NCBI RefSeq assembly: GCF_036370855.1
Contig: NC_088130.1
Coordinates: forward strand, 66,998,941 to 67,062,940
Direction of reading: 5' to 3'
DNA: 64,000 nt
From: Dromaius novaehollandiae
Lineage: Eukaryota > Chordata > Aves > Casuariiformes > Dromaiidae
Part shown: piece after piece, positions 37,301 to 46,104 of the stretch
Numbering within the stretch: the stretch's first letter is position 1
Layout: each line of letters begins with the position of its first letter
The notes under the pieces: generated by a model
What the model was told of the DNA's origin: nothing
What the model saw: the letters and a program-made list of their open reading frames with translations, nothing else
The model's database searches: none
Program-made: the position numbers and the translations under genes

Positions 37301-40300
37301 TCCGCAGAGGTGGAAATGGATGTCTGGCCTTGTTCTGAGTCTGCTTCTTGAGCGAGAGATTTAGATAATAAGTAGGACGGGAAGACATTTTTGGAAACAT
37401 ATGGAAGCTGTTCGTGGCTTGTGCCCATGAATCAAGGGCCGATGAATGAGACTCTGTGGTAATGCTGTGTTTGGGAAGACTGCTGCAGACAGAGAAGTCT
37501 TTCCTCCCCGACTCTTTCTGTCTGCAAATTGTGCACTCCTCTCATCCTTGTTTTGTTTTGCATAAGCTGGATTTTAGGTGGATTTAATGATTAGTTAATA
37601 ACTGGGTAGCAAATATATGCGCGGCTGAGGCGCTGATGATACAAGTGTTTACCTCTTAGTCATAAGCCGAATTCAAATAAAACCATGGAGTACAATTCCA
37701 TGCTGAAACTGCTTCTGTAAATGCTGTCAGCGTTATATCTGCAAGCAGGTTCTCAGAGAAAAGAGATCCTGGCACAGAAAAGGTCTTGCCTGGTCCCAAG
37801 GCCCATTTCGGCAAGCAGCCAGCACCAGCTGCATCAGAGAGAGGTGTCTGAAACCTCACAGCAGTAGGGGACACGGTCCTGGTAACAGGAGCCTGGGTCG
37901 TGCCTGCAAGAGAGGAGCCTCTGTGCTGTGGCTGCCTGAGAAATTTTTTATCTAGCAGTTTGCCGCTCTGTTTGCTCCAGCGTTTTCCTGGAGATTTACT
38001 TTGTGACGGCTCCATCTCCATCAGGAAGCAGAGACTTGGTAGGGAGCTCAGGGTATGACTCTGTAATGGAAATCCTGCTTGTGCATCCAGCTTGTCTCTC
38101 TAAAGACAGAGATTTTGGTATCTGGTGCTGATCAAATAGCACATATTCTTCCCTTAAGTGAAGGTAGTGCAAAAGGACAAAAGTCATGAGGTGGGACTGG
38201 AGCCCCTAGAAAAACCTCGCGATATTTTCTACCGCTTTCCCCCCAAAGGCAGCAGAGGCAGGGGAGGAGGAGCCGGAGCCGGAGCCCGGCCTGGCCTGTC
38301 CGTTGTCCAGAGAAAGGTTAGATGGAGAAAAGAGGACATCCGTGGTGTCCTCCATGCCTCTAACCCTTGCTTGTCTCCTCCTCCCGCAGGCGGGCTCAAG
38401 AGCGCTTCTCTGTCCAGCCTCACCGCTTGCACCCCAGCTTCGACTTCAGCCACCAACTGCAAACCCCACAGCCCATGGGGCCCCAGCCCAGGTACTTAGC
38501 CGAAGGCACGGACTGGTAAGTCTTCCACCTTTCCTTCCACCTACCCTTTTGAATGAGGTTTTTTGAAAAAATCCTAAGCTGGCTGGTGGGGTTAACCAAC
38601 GTCACGTTGCCTCAATGCTTTCATGAAAACCTAATGCTTATACTCATTAGATATAACGCCGGTAACATGCAAAGAGGGAAAACTCATGGCTGGGAGGGCC
38701 ACGAGTGCATCCTAAAGTCCTACGCAGACCAAGCAAGCGCACAGTTTCAGCACAGTCATTTTTTGCAAATGTTTTGCTAGACATGTGATAACATCGAGGC
38801 ATCGGCATTCCCGAGCTCTCTCCACCCACGGATGTAGGGTGCACCTTAAATAGCAACCTTCCCTGGGGGATTTTCCCTCTGTAGGACATTGCCTCTGGTG
38901 AAGCATCATCCAGGGTCTTTTTCCTGCAGACCAACATCTCTGGCTGAACAAGATCATCTGCAGCCCAACGGCACTCAAAAAGAGCGGCCACAACCCTCCC
39001 CGTGGCCTAGATTAGGGAGGGCAATGCTGCCCTAACCCATAGGGATAAATGAATTAATATTTGTTAATCGTTTTCACACCATAGCGTTTCATATCCTGGA
39101 AAAGCCAAGGGTGGGAATTGGTTGTTCTGTTTTCAGAGCAGGTTTTGAGCTCTTGCACAATTAAGAAGGAATGAGGCCTTAGTTTGAAAATGAGAAAATA
39201 AAAACAAATCTTTGAGTAGCTGCTTGTTAGCTGAGCAAAGTCCATCCTGTGCACTGAATGGAAAAAATAGCATGTGAACATGTAATTAGAAACAATCATA
39301 ATGCGTGTGCACAAGGGGGCCAAAATAAAACGGCACAGGAAATCTCAATTGCGGCATTTCTGAACGTCTGAGTGCTTCACTCTGCAAATAGAGAGTTCTT
39401 TGAACACAGGGTTTTTTCCCCCTCTAGGGATAATAATACGCAGCCTAAAATATGGCCAGATCCTACTGCCATTTTTTTCTCAGGTGTTCCCATTACTGGC
39501 ACCACTGCGGTCTGAATTAGGCCAATAGGACATTGTTCAGATCGGTTTGCAAAGAGGTTGACGTTCAATCTGCATGGAGTCTGTCTTTCTGTCTCTCTTG
39601 GCGTGTCTTGTGTTTAATTATAATCAGTAGAAGAATCTGGTAAAGCATCACTTAATGTTTTCCTCCTCTTCCCTCCTTCCACCCCCCGCCCATGTTGCCC
39701 CACAGCCTTGTAAAACCTAAGCAGCGGGGATGGCAGGAAAGCATATATTGTAAATACATATATTTGAGCAACTCACTTCTCAGGGCACTTGGACAATTTT
39801 TCCCAGTGACTGATGTGAAAACACTCATCTAGCGTATCACCATGTCAGCAGCGCTGGCTCTGGCTCGGAGGCGGTAGTGTGCACGCTCACGTGAAGTGGG
39901 GAGGGCAGGAAGAGCTGGAGGTGACCAACCATCCTGGACAGCCAAACCTGGATTAAAACATTCTGGCGAAGAAGCAGTAAACTCCTGGCTGGTTCCTTAA
40001 ATGATCTTCTGAATAGACATTTAGTGACTACTATCCAATCTTCTATCTTGGGCCTTATCTCTCAGTTCTTGGTTGTTGGCAGCCTGTGCGGTGCAGGTTC
40101 TTAGACCTCACAACCGAGTATCAAGGCGCTCTGTGTGGAGCACGGGCTGGGAGGGGATGGTTGGTTTTGGTGTTCTTCAGCTAATGTGCTCTGCTTATCC
40201 ATGGCAAAACACTGGGGAAAACACCATTCCATGCAGTGTTTTGCTGTAGACCTTTCTGCAGACCTATAGCGTCAATTTAAGAGCCTAAATATTGGATTTT

Positions 40301-43300
40301 AAGAACTGGATGCACAACTGCATGAACAGTTCAGCAGCGCTGTTGCTGCAATGGCTTGCACAAGTTAGTAATTGCCATTAGTCTTTGAGAGATCTCTTCA
40401 CCCCTTGATCTCAAAGCACTTTGTAGACAGAGGTATTATCACGACTATTTTGCAGGCAGGGAACTGAGAAGGCAGAGAGGAGATGGCCAAGGTTATGCAC
40501 TGGGTCAGCAGCAGGGCTGGGAATGGACCCAAGGTCTCCTGATTTCCAGCTGAGCCCTCTGTCCACCTGGGAACAGTCTTGAATGATGGATAAATCTCTG
40601 AAAATGTGACATGGAAATTGGGAAATGCCCTGTCCTGTGGATTTGCACCCCGGTTGTGCTCCTGTTGGTTGTCTCCTGAGTTTTATTGTGGCCAGGGTTT
40701 GGCTGGCTGGCTAGCTTGCTCCAGCTAGCTTGGGGCATGCAAGGAGAGTCTCTCTCTCTTTCCTTGAACTCGTTGCAGGGGGACTTATTAGGAGGCATCA
40801 AAACACTGGAGTTGTTGCCTACTGCACAGGCAGCTCTGGGTAGAAGATTTCTGCATTTGCTGTCCCCTCACGTCCGTTATCTGCTGCTGGGCAAAAACAG
40901 TTTCACAGCTGCTTGAGGATGCGTCTGCATGGCTCCTGACAAGCCGCAATGCTTGCTGCCACCGTTCTCCGTGGAGGGGAGAAGAAGTTTGATGCTGAAA
41001 TGGGAAACAACCCATGCGCTCTAATTAGCTTTGCTTTGGCAAATGTGAAGACAACGGCTATTAGAGCGCCGGCTTTTGCAATAATGATAAAACGAATGGC
41101 ATTCACAGCACTTGTTTGCTGAGAGCTTCTTTGGCTGGAGCGACGAGGGAAGGGCTAATTGGATTAGAGAGGGAGATGCTGTGTTGGGTCTCCACTCCCA
41201 GCAGCCAGGGGAAAGGGTTTGCATGGCGTCTTTGCCTGCTGGATGCCGCCTGCACAGAGCTGAGGCATTTGCAGGGGCATCGGGGATTTCCCTCTGACAG
41301 AGGGGTCCGATGTGCGGTACCGCAAGCCAGACCTCTCCCTTGGGTTGCAGCACGGTTGCTGGTCATTTGAAGTCTTGACAGGTTGTTTTTTCTGGAAGGG
41401 TTGAAGTGTCCAAACCCACCCACGTGAGTCCTGGCCCAAGTGCCTGGGCTAAGCTCCCACTCTGCTTGCCCAGGCCAGGCTGCAGGGGGGTGGATTGAGA
41501 GGAGCATGGGGCTCATACAGAAATATCTTAAACCCAGTAGGTTTTCTGGACAGACAGTGGTCCCGGGGCTCCAGAACCACTGCCCTTGTCCTCCCGAGTC
41601 CTCCTTTGACCTTGGCTGAGAGATCTCTAAGGAAAGCACAAGTGTGTCGAAAAGCACCCAGCTGAATCCCAATAGCTGTCCGGAAAGGCTCATTGCTGCT
41701 CTGCCCCAACACGTTTAGGTGCATTCCTACAAAACCTTGGAGGCAATATGTAATTGTTTGCAACGATGTTGGCACAAGCCGGACCTGGTCTGGCCAGGTG
41801 CCATTACTGAGCCTGGGGGATCAGCTGGAGCCACCAAAGTGGTATTCCTCCTCCTCTGCAGTTAGGCTGAGTCTGTAAAGCTCTTGATCCCAGCTAACAC
41901 ATACCAACTGGCAGTACCCTCGCTCTTTTGTGCTGGTGGGGAAAGGTGACCATGTAAATCCAAGGAAACTCATTTTAAAGCAGCAGCATCACCCTGGATT
42001 GAGGCATTGAGACGGAGGCACCCATAGCAGCCGAGATCCCACTGGGGGGATGTTGCTCCCTTCTGCTGTGAGCGTGATCTAACTTGTCAAAGGCAACAGC
42101 TGGGGGAACTGGAAATAAAAACCACACCATCAAAATTGCGTATTTTCTGGTCTTGTACCCGCAGGGATCTCAGCGTCGACGCGGGCCTGACCCACGCCCA
42201 GTTTCAGGTTCGGCCGGTCCCACAGCCCTATCAGCATTACTTGGCTACGCCGCGGATGCACCACTTCCCCAGGAGCACGTCCTCAACGCAGATGGTTAGT
42301 GAAACGCTTTCACCGAGAAATGTTTTATGCATTGTCTGCCAGCAGGCAGTCAAAATAAAGGCTGCTATCTCTCTATCACCTGTCTGCTGAGAATCCCACT
42401 TATCTCTGGCCGTGGGAGGGAGCGTCTGAAAGGATCGTGTTGCATCGGTGTGCTCTGGATTAGAGAAAGGGAGGAAAAAAATTGCAAGGGAGGATGTTCG
42501 GCCGCTCGGGAAAGATGCGGTCGGTGCTGTTACTCCAGAGAGGTGCTTGTTGTAACTGAGGGTAAATCTGGCCCTGACCCTTGGGAAAAGGCTCCCGCAT
42601 GCAGGTGGCTTCATGGGAGGTGTCTCATTTGGGTCTGTCCCCATCGTGCAACTGCTGGCTGCATCGGCCTCAGCGCTGTCTGCAAAGGTTTTGCATGATC
42701 TGCTGCATGGGCAGAGACCGGGATTATTTAGGGGCCCTTCTCCTGGCAGGGTGTTGTATTTTGAGTCGAGCCACACAGGGCTCTGCTAGTCCTTAAGGCA
42801 TCCTTGGAAACCCCACAGTGGCGTTATTTCCTCGTGCCCGCAGCTCTCGGAGTCGGATCTTGACACCTGAGCCCTGCAGCAGGGCTAAAAAATCAGAGCT
42901 CAGACGAAGAGGACTCTGCCCCTTTAAAAAATTTCTCTTTTTAAGCTAACCTGTGTTGAGGGCTTGGAACTGCAGTGTTACAGATGCAGCAGAAATTATT
43001 ACAAGTAGTTTGTTCAGATGAAATGTATGTTCTTAATTATCAATTTATAAGAGATCTATTTAATAAAACTCATTTTTTCTTGTTTATTAAAAAGCTTCCA
43101 TTGGTGAAGATGTCAGTCTGCTCTTTAATTTTGAATGTTTAAAGTGCTTATTTTAAATCAGGGTACATGAGGGATTTTTGCTGTACAGGTGGCCTTATCT
43201 TTCTTCCTCCCTTCTCACAGGTTGTTCACGAAATCAGAAACTACCCATATCCTCAGCTTCAGCTACTTGCTCTTCAGGGCCTGAACCCAAACAGGCACAC

Positions 43301-46104
43301 ATCCGCTGTGCGGGAAAGCTATGAAGTACGTATTTCATGGACTGGAGGTATTATTAAATTTCTAAACCCTGGGAAAGCGTGCAAGCTTTGACGTGAATTT
43401 GTACAGCTCTGCGTTGAGGCATGGCAATTGCAGAGGTGATTTGGGAAGGGCAGGGATGGAGATACGGGCTCTGGGTCAGCCAAAGAGAGAGGCTGAGACA
43501 AGCCAGCTTGGAAATATCATCCCTGCTCCTGCATCGGCTGGGAAATGCTGGGGAGGTAGCACTGATTTGATGAAATGCTCACGAGCAGATTGAGGCCTCC
43601 AGCAGTTTTAGCGTTGACTGAGAGGCAAAGGAGTTGAACGGTTTTGGTAAAAGATGGTCTAGTCTGGGTCTGCCTGAGGTTGACTCTGGATTGGTTTATG
43701 TCTATATATGAAGTGCTGAATTTTTTCTGGGCCTTTGTTTCCCTGCCTGTCAAACGGAGATCAAATTCCACCCTAATTTCTGCAGTATTTGACATCCAGC
43801 TCTCAGCTCTGCGCCCTGAGCCCCTAGTTCAAGACTTGAGCTTATCAGCTCAGGCTCCAGGGCTCGAATCCGTCATTAAAGCCCAAGCAAATTGCTTTCC
43901 ATGGAAATTTCTCTGCATGAAACAGTGAGGAAGGAGCCTTACGGGCCAGGACCTGGTGCCTGGTGGCTCCCACTTGCCCCCGGGGTCCCTGTCCTGGGCT
44001 CTCTCCTGACGGCTTTTTGCTGCTGTTTCTCTGCTGAAGGAGCTGCTGCAGCTGGAGGACAGGCTGGGCAGCCGGGGCGCTGTGCAGAACACCATCGAGA
44101 GGTTCACCTTCCCGCACAAGTACAAGAAGGTGAGCTGAGAAGTGGCCGCGCTCGCGGCCAAGCGTTGTCGGCACGGAGAGGACAGAGGAAGGATGTCAGT
44201 GGGTTGCAAACCTCAGGGTCAGCAAACAAATGATGTAAATCAAGATATTCCCAAAAGCGGGGAGAAACATAAAATACAGGCCTGTTGGGGCCTGTCTCTC
44301 ATTGGGTATTTGATCTACTGCGGGGGTCCCGGGCTGACGTGTTGGTGCTCAGCTGGCCGTTTCTCACTTCTAGGCTAGGAAGCTCTGGGCCAAATTTTCA
44401 AAAGACTCTCAGCTTTCTCCCACCCAGCACCCGCACTTTCCCCTCCTCTATGACTTATCCGCCCATGGTAAGGAAGTGCATGCACCGGGGGGGCTCCCTG
44501 CGTGCCAGCCCACCCCTGTCTGCATGCAGGTGCCGCTGCCCACGCGTGAGGAAGCCCTTCCGCTGTGCCAGCGCTTGCTCAGTGCCCTTGCTTTGCTGGG
44601 GCATCCCCTCTGGGACAGTCTGTCCCGTGAACTGAAGGAACTTGGGGCTGAAAGTCTTCTCCAGGCTGGGCTTGGATTGAGTTGGATAGAGCTAAACAGA
44701 AAAAGGGAGAAATGCTTTTTTTGTGTAGTAACCTCACCTGCTTGCTGAAGGTACCTTGCGTTGCCCAGGCTGGAAGCGAGTCAGTCCCTCTGTGTCTATC
44801 TTGGAGCGCTTCTCCCTTGGATAAAAAAAAATGGTGTTGATAAGACTGGATGTGTGTATGGGGGGAAAAAACGGGGACCTGGCAGGTGAAACCTTGTCTC
44901 ATGGGACTGAGCCTGTGGACGAGCCCTCGTGGCTGCTGTTCCCAGCAGCGGAGCTCCCCTGGGGGTCCCTGGCTCCTGGGGGTGCTGCCACCGTCCCCAT
45001 GGCTGGTGGGGTGCTCCCAGGAGCTGGCATCCTTTCTACTGTGGATATTCTGGCCATCCAGGCTTCCCTAGCCTGGTGGATCCAGGCAATAGGTGAAGTC
45101 CACGTCATTCGCCTTCCTTCGACTCTGCATTTTGGGCAAGCATTAGAAGGTTCAGTCCTAACCGAATTACGTCTTTCACCTTGCCACAGAGAAGACCGCA
45201 GGAGGGCAAAGCTGAGCAAGAGGATGGCGAGGAGTCGGACACCGATGAGAAGTGCACAATCTGTCTGTCCATGCTTGAAGATGGAGAGGACGTGAGGTAT
45301 GATCCTCCTTCTGCTTCCCTTTTCCCCCCCTCTCCCCCACCTCTCCACGCAATCCCAGCTGTGTTTTTTGTGGTAACTTACTGCGGTGAGTTGCAGAGGG
45401 TGATCCCTGCTCTTGTCCTGACAAACCCCACCGGAGCTCTGCAGGGTCCAGGTGAACAGATGTTATTGCATGGATGCTGGTATGGGCCATGCTTAGAAAG
45501 AGCTCTGCAACGGCAGGAGGGCTGTTTTAAATAGTGTTTTCTGTGTTTGTATCACCTGCATGAAGGCTGCACAGTTGTGTGGCAACAGGCCACGTTGCAG
45601 GTGGCAGAGGAGGGACAGGTCTGAGGACCCTGAGACGGCTGTGTGAAGCTGAGGGACATTAGCATTCATGCTTCAAGGATGACCAAATTATGGTAAAAGC
45701 CCATGACCCTGGGCCATGGTCTTCAGCTCCCATCCACCTGGAAGAATGCAGACATCGCCCCTCTTCACGGCTGTCTGCCAGCAGCAGTCAGTGCCATTAA
45801 TCACGGGAACAACTTGCTTCAGGAGCACGTTGTTTTTTCCGAGTGGTTTTTAGCCTAGAAGGACACCGTCATCTCCAACCTGCCACCCCCTCAGTGGCCC
45901 TTTCTGGCTCTCCTGCAGTCTGAGGCTGGTCCGGCGGACCTCCTTCGACCATGCGACCTAACGGCAAGGCGCTCTTCTTTCCGCAGGCGTTTACCGTGTA
46001 TGCATCTCTTCCACCAAGTGTGCGTGGATCAGTGGCTGGCCACCAGCAAGAAGTGCCCAATCTGCAGGGTGGACATTGAAACACAGCTCGGCTCGGACAG
46101 CTGA
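4255..46104 (+). CDS. RNF165: RNF165 (ARK2C) RING-H2 E3 ubiquitin ligase, complete coding region, 8 exons
   Basis: Joining 4255-4315, 36389-36698, 38390-38515, 42165-42294, 43221-43325, 44040-44129, 45190-45296 and 45987-46104 gives 1047 bases, 348 residues plus stop. Every intron is GT-AG and every junction keeps frame. The human protein is of nearly the same length. The N-terminus [12 protein letters not shown], the His/Pro/Gln-rich middle, the TIER...PHKYKK segment and the C-terminal RING identify it as RNF165/ARK2C, a paralogue of the Arkadia (RNF111) C-terminus. Visible zinc ligands are C296, C299, C314, H316, H319, C322, C333 and C336, an intact C3H2C3 RING-H2. Known family role: ubiquitination of negative regulators of TGF-beta/BMP signalling (SnoN/Ski, inhibitory SMADs), needed for motor axon extension. 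Start chosen by homology and strong context (A at -3, G at +4). Expression and function in this species are inferred from the family. Confidence 0.97.
4743..4760. repeat. G18 homopolymer
   Basis: Eighteen consecutive G just inside intron 1, shortly after the CpG island. It is G-quadruplex-prone and a frequent site of sequencing or assembly length error. Confidence 0.95.
4830..5100. repeat. Minisatellite with G-run units in RNF165 intron 1
   Basis: About five diverged copies of a 40-60 base unit. Each has a G-run followed by an A-rich stretch, ATTCGGCAGTG-like sequence, TGCAATTTG and a CATAATT-like tail. Copies begin near 4836, 4900, 4949, 5003 and 5044. The third and fourth are closest (GGCAGTGGAG-GCAATTTGGCATAATT). 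A run of 20 A then 10 G occupies 4880-4909. No coding potential. Confidence 0.8.
5280..5710 (+). other. AT-rich block with polyadenylation-like end inside RNF165 intron 1
   Basis: After the GC-rich start of the intron the sequence becomes T-rich, with (AT)n at 5349-5367, several TGTA motifs and AATAAA at 5678-5683, followed by GTTTTTTCCT. That is the pattern of a transcript 3' end. No coding exon precedes it apart from RNF165 exon 1. It may be a premature intronic polyadenylation site, an old 3'-end retrocopy or a chance resemblance. I do not recognise the sequence. Confidence 0.35.
5711..6480. other. Intron 1 low-complexity DNA, no gene
   Basis: Pyrimidine-rich and G-rich runs (CCCCTCCCCTCC at about 5767, G-run near 6133, T-run near 6225). 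Open frames are short and unlike known proteins. Confidence 0.6.
6500..8110. promoter_or_regulatory. Second CpG-rich block in RNF165 intron 1
   Basis: CpG is frequent from about 6650-7060 and 7200-8090, interrupted by a T/C-run (about 6870-6910) and (AT)n near 7110-7128. No exon with splice sites and known protein similarity is visible. It could be an intragenic island, an alternative promoter or simply GC-rich intron. Confidence 0.45.
8111..9989. other. RNF165 intron 1, unremarkable
   Basis: Mixed-composition intron without splice-flanked coding sequence, recognised repeat or RNA gene. All open frames are short with no domain signature. Confidence 0.6.
9990..10430. promoter_or_regulatory. 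Enhancer candidate in intron 1 (CRE, octamer-like, many TAAT sites)
   Basis: An AT-rich island in GC-neutral intron with many homeodomain-type cores (TAATATTAAT, CATTAGTCAT, CTAATGATC), a full palindromic CRE TGACGTCA at 10163-10170 and an octamer-like ATTTGCAT at 10265-10272. There is no open frame and no repeat signature. Such clusters in long introns of developmental genes are often conserved enhancers. Conservation was not tested. Confidence 0.4.
10431..13150. other. RNF165 intron 1, no gene
   Basis: A 254-codon open frame at 10496-11260 has no recognisable domain and its composition is that of the surrounding DNA. A G16 run lies at 11853-11868. Nothing else is supported. Confidence 0.6.
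13475..13560 (-). mobile_element. CR1 retrotransposon 3' fragment
   Basis: Plus-strand sequence GTTCAAAGGGACCTCTGGAGACCATCTTGTC matches the well-known reverse complement of the avian CR1 3' region (the 'ggttggaaaggacctctggagatcatc' signature), so the element lies on the minus strand. Only this tail is recognisable. A more diverged similar string, GGTTGGAAGAGATCATTA, is at about 13151. Confidence 0.6.
13561..19149. other. RNF165 intron 1, no gene
   Basis: No coding exon or structural RNA recognised. An inverted repeat with 9-base arms (18891-18899 and 18909-18917, CAGATCTCA / TGAGATCTG) is present. Other open frames are short and overlap on both strands. Confidence 0.6.
19150..20110. promoter_or_regulatory. 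AT-rich, TAAT-rich enhancer candidates in intron 1
   Basis: Two sub-blocks, about 19160-19360 and 19890-20110, rich in TTAATG, CTATTAAAC, TCATTAAG, GTTAATGGAATTG and AAATTTAATAATTAG strings, separated by ordinary sequence. There are no coding or repeat features. Called only from composition and clustering of homeodomain-type cores. Confidence 0.3.
20111..27850. other. RNF165 intron 1, no gene
   Basis: Contains a CR1-like scrap at about 21530-21570 (TTTTTAAGGCCAAGAGGGACCTGGAGATCA), a G/A run at about 24580-24602, a possible regulatory block at 24300-24445, and C17 at 26548-26564. No exon with splice sites and a recognisable product is visible. Confidence 0.55.
27867..28023. repeat. Long imperfect inverted repeat (hairpin) in RNF165 intron 1
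   Basis: Arms 27875-27921 and 27960-28006 are each 47 bases and match as reverse complements at 42 of 47 positions. Two of the five differences are G-T wobbles, so 44 of 47 would pair in RNA. The loop is 38 bases. TGCAAAAA at 27867-27874 also pairs with TTTTTGCA at 28016-28023, beyond an expanded T-run. The arms share TTGGCCAGAA and ATGCAAAGTC. Possible natures are an inverted local duplication, a hairpin transposon remnant or a precursor of a small RNA. Confidence 0.85.
28024..28559. other. GC-rich intron segment, no gene
   Basis: CpG frequency rises at about 28060-28330. Overlapping open frames on both strands have no domain signature. An internal CpG-rich patch is all that can be said. 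Confidence 0.5.
28560..29800. promoter_or_regulatory. AT-rich enhancer-candidate blocks with a short perfect palindrome
   Basis: Block 28580-28780 carries CCCTAATTAAAAC and ACGAATTAAAACG. Block 29560-29770 ends in ATACCCTTA-A-TAAGGGTAT (29711-29729), a perfect inverted repeat with 9-base arms, followed by TTATAAACAATTTGCAAAGGGTTAATAC. No coding signal. Called on composition and motif clustering only. Confidence 0.3.
29801..36388. other. Last part of RNF165 intron 1, no gene
   Basis: A weak MIR-like string (GGTAGGGAAACTGGGCTGTGG at about 31053) and A-runs near 31137 and 35370 are present. The 176-codon minus-strand frame at 31415-31945 has no recognisable domain. CpG is sparse from about 32000 to 34900. 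The final 60 bases carry the pyrimidine-rich acceptor of exon 2. Confidence 0.55.
36389..36698 (+). CDS. RNF165: RNF165 coding exon 2
   Basis: Largest coding exon (310 bases), residues 21-124. Acceptor TCTTCCAG|GTGCTCC completes Gly21, and the donor CAG|GTAAGG splits Arg124. It codes a His-, Pro- and Gln-rich low-complexity region, including a Gln/Leu-rich stretch ([17 protein letters not shown]) conserved in the Arkadia family and likely helical. No enzyme motif is present. The region is presumably a substrate or partner contact segment, but that is inference. Confidence 0.95.
36699..38389. other. RNF165 intron 2
   Basis: Bounded by GTAAGG and CCGCAG. No exon, repeat or RNA feature recognised inside. 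Confidence 0.85.
38390..38515 (+). CDS. RNF165: RNF165 coding exon 3
   Basis: 126 bases, residues 124-166. Acceptor CTCCCGCAG|GCGGG completes Arg124 and donor ACTG|GTAAGT splits Trp166. Codes [20 protein letters not shown] and then a segment ending RYLAEGTDW. It has the family's high His/Gln/Pro content and matches the conserved middle of RNF165. Confidence 0.95.
38516..42164. other. RNF165 intron 3
   Basis: Bounded by GTAAGT and CCGCAG. Holds a MIR/L2-like element (40384-40565) and AT-rich stretches at about 39040-39330. No additional exon recognised. Confidence 0.85.
40384..40565 (-). mobile_element. MIR/L2-like ancient SINE remnant
   Basis: Plus-strand order CTCAAAGCACTTTGTAGAC, TATTATCACGACTATTTTGCAGGCAGGGAACTGAG, GGCCAAGGTTATGCA, GGGCTGGGAATGGACCCAAGGTCTCC is the reverse complement of the familiar MIR core (tgtgaccttgggcaagt ... 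tctgtaaaatgggg). It is diverged throughout, consistent with an old insertion. Confidence 0.65.
42165..42294 (+). CDS. RNF165: RNF165 coding exon 4
   Basis: 130 bases, residues 166-209. Acceptor ACCCGCAG|GGATC completes Trp166, and donor CAGATG|GTTAGT falls between codons. Includes the conserved stretches [20 protein letters not shown] and SSTQM. The donor GTTAGT is weaker than the GTAAGT of exon 3 but is in the expected place. Confidence 0.95.
42295..43220. other. RNF165 intron 4
   Basis: Bounded by GTTAGT and CTCACAG. AT-rich second half (about 43000-43160, with TTAATTATCAATTTATAAG), otherwise nothing recognised. Confidence 0.85.
43221..43325 (+). CDS. RNF165: RNF165 coding exon 5
   Basis: 105 bases, 35 whole codons, residues 210-244. 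Acceptor TTCTCACAG|GTTGTT, donor GAA|GTACGT. Codes [13 protein letters not shown] followed by [20 protein letters not shown], one of the best conserved parts of the ARK2C/Arkadia C-terminal half. Because it is phase 0 at both ends, skipping it would keep the frame. Confidence 0.95.
43326..44039. other. RNF165 intron 5
   Basis: Bounded by GTACGT and GCTGAAG. At about 43722-43770 GGGCCTTTGTTTCCCTGCCTGTCAAACGG weakly resembles the plus-strand MIR tail. Nothing else recognised. Confidence 0.8.
44040..44129 (+). CDS. RNF165: RNF165 coding exon 6 (TIER / PHKYKK segment)
   Basis: 90 bases, 30 codons, residues 245-274, phase 0 at both ends. Codes [20 protein letters not shown] and then [10 protein letters not shown]. 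This is the Arkadia-specific motif called NRG-TIER, required in RNF111 and ARK2C for SnoN/SKI recognition and efficient ubiquitination. Here the first half reads SRG. The acceptor is AAG|GAG, a tandem NAGNAG site that could also yield a form lacking Glu245. Confidence 0.95.
44130..45189. other. RNF165 intron 6
   Basis: Bounded by GTGAGC and GCCACAG. No other feature recognised. Confidence 0.85.
45190..45296 (+). CDS. RNF165: RNF165 coding exon 7 (first half of RING)
   Basis: 107 bases, residues 275-310 with Arg310 split. Acceptor TGCCACAG|AGAAG, donor GTGAG|GTATG. Starts with a basic RRPQ, then an acidic run ([11 protein letters not shown] type) and the first RING pair, C296-T-I-C299. The acidic block followed at once by the RING is the arrangement seen in Arkadia proteins. 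Confidence 0.96.
45297..45986. other. RNF165 intron 7, interrupts the RING
   Basis: Bounded by GTATGA and CCGCAG. It separates the first RING cysteine pair from the remaining six ligands by splitting Arg310. No other feature recognised. Confidence 0.85.
45987..46104 (+). CDS. RNF165: RNF165 coding exon 8 (end of RING, stop)
   Basis: 118 bases, residues 310-348 and TGA at 46102-46104. Acceptor TTCCGCAG|GCGTT. Holds the remaining zinc ligands in [11 protein letters not shown] and KKCPICR. W326 follows the sixth ligand in the usual E2-contact position. Ends [11 protein letters not shown], the family's typical C-terminus, so the RING is at the extreme C-terminus as expected. Confidence 0.97.
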
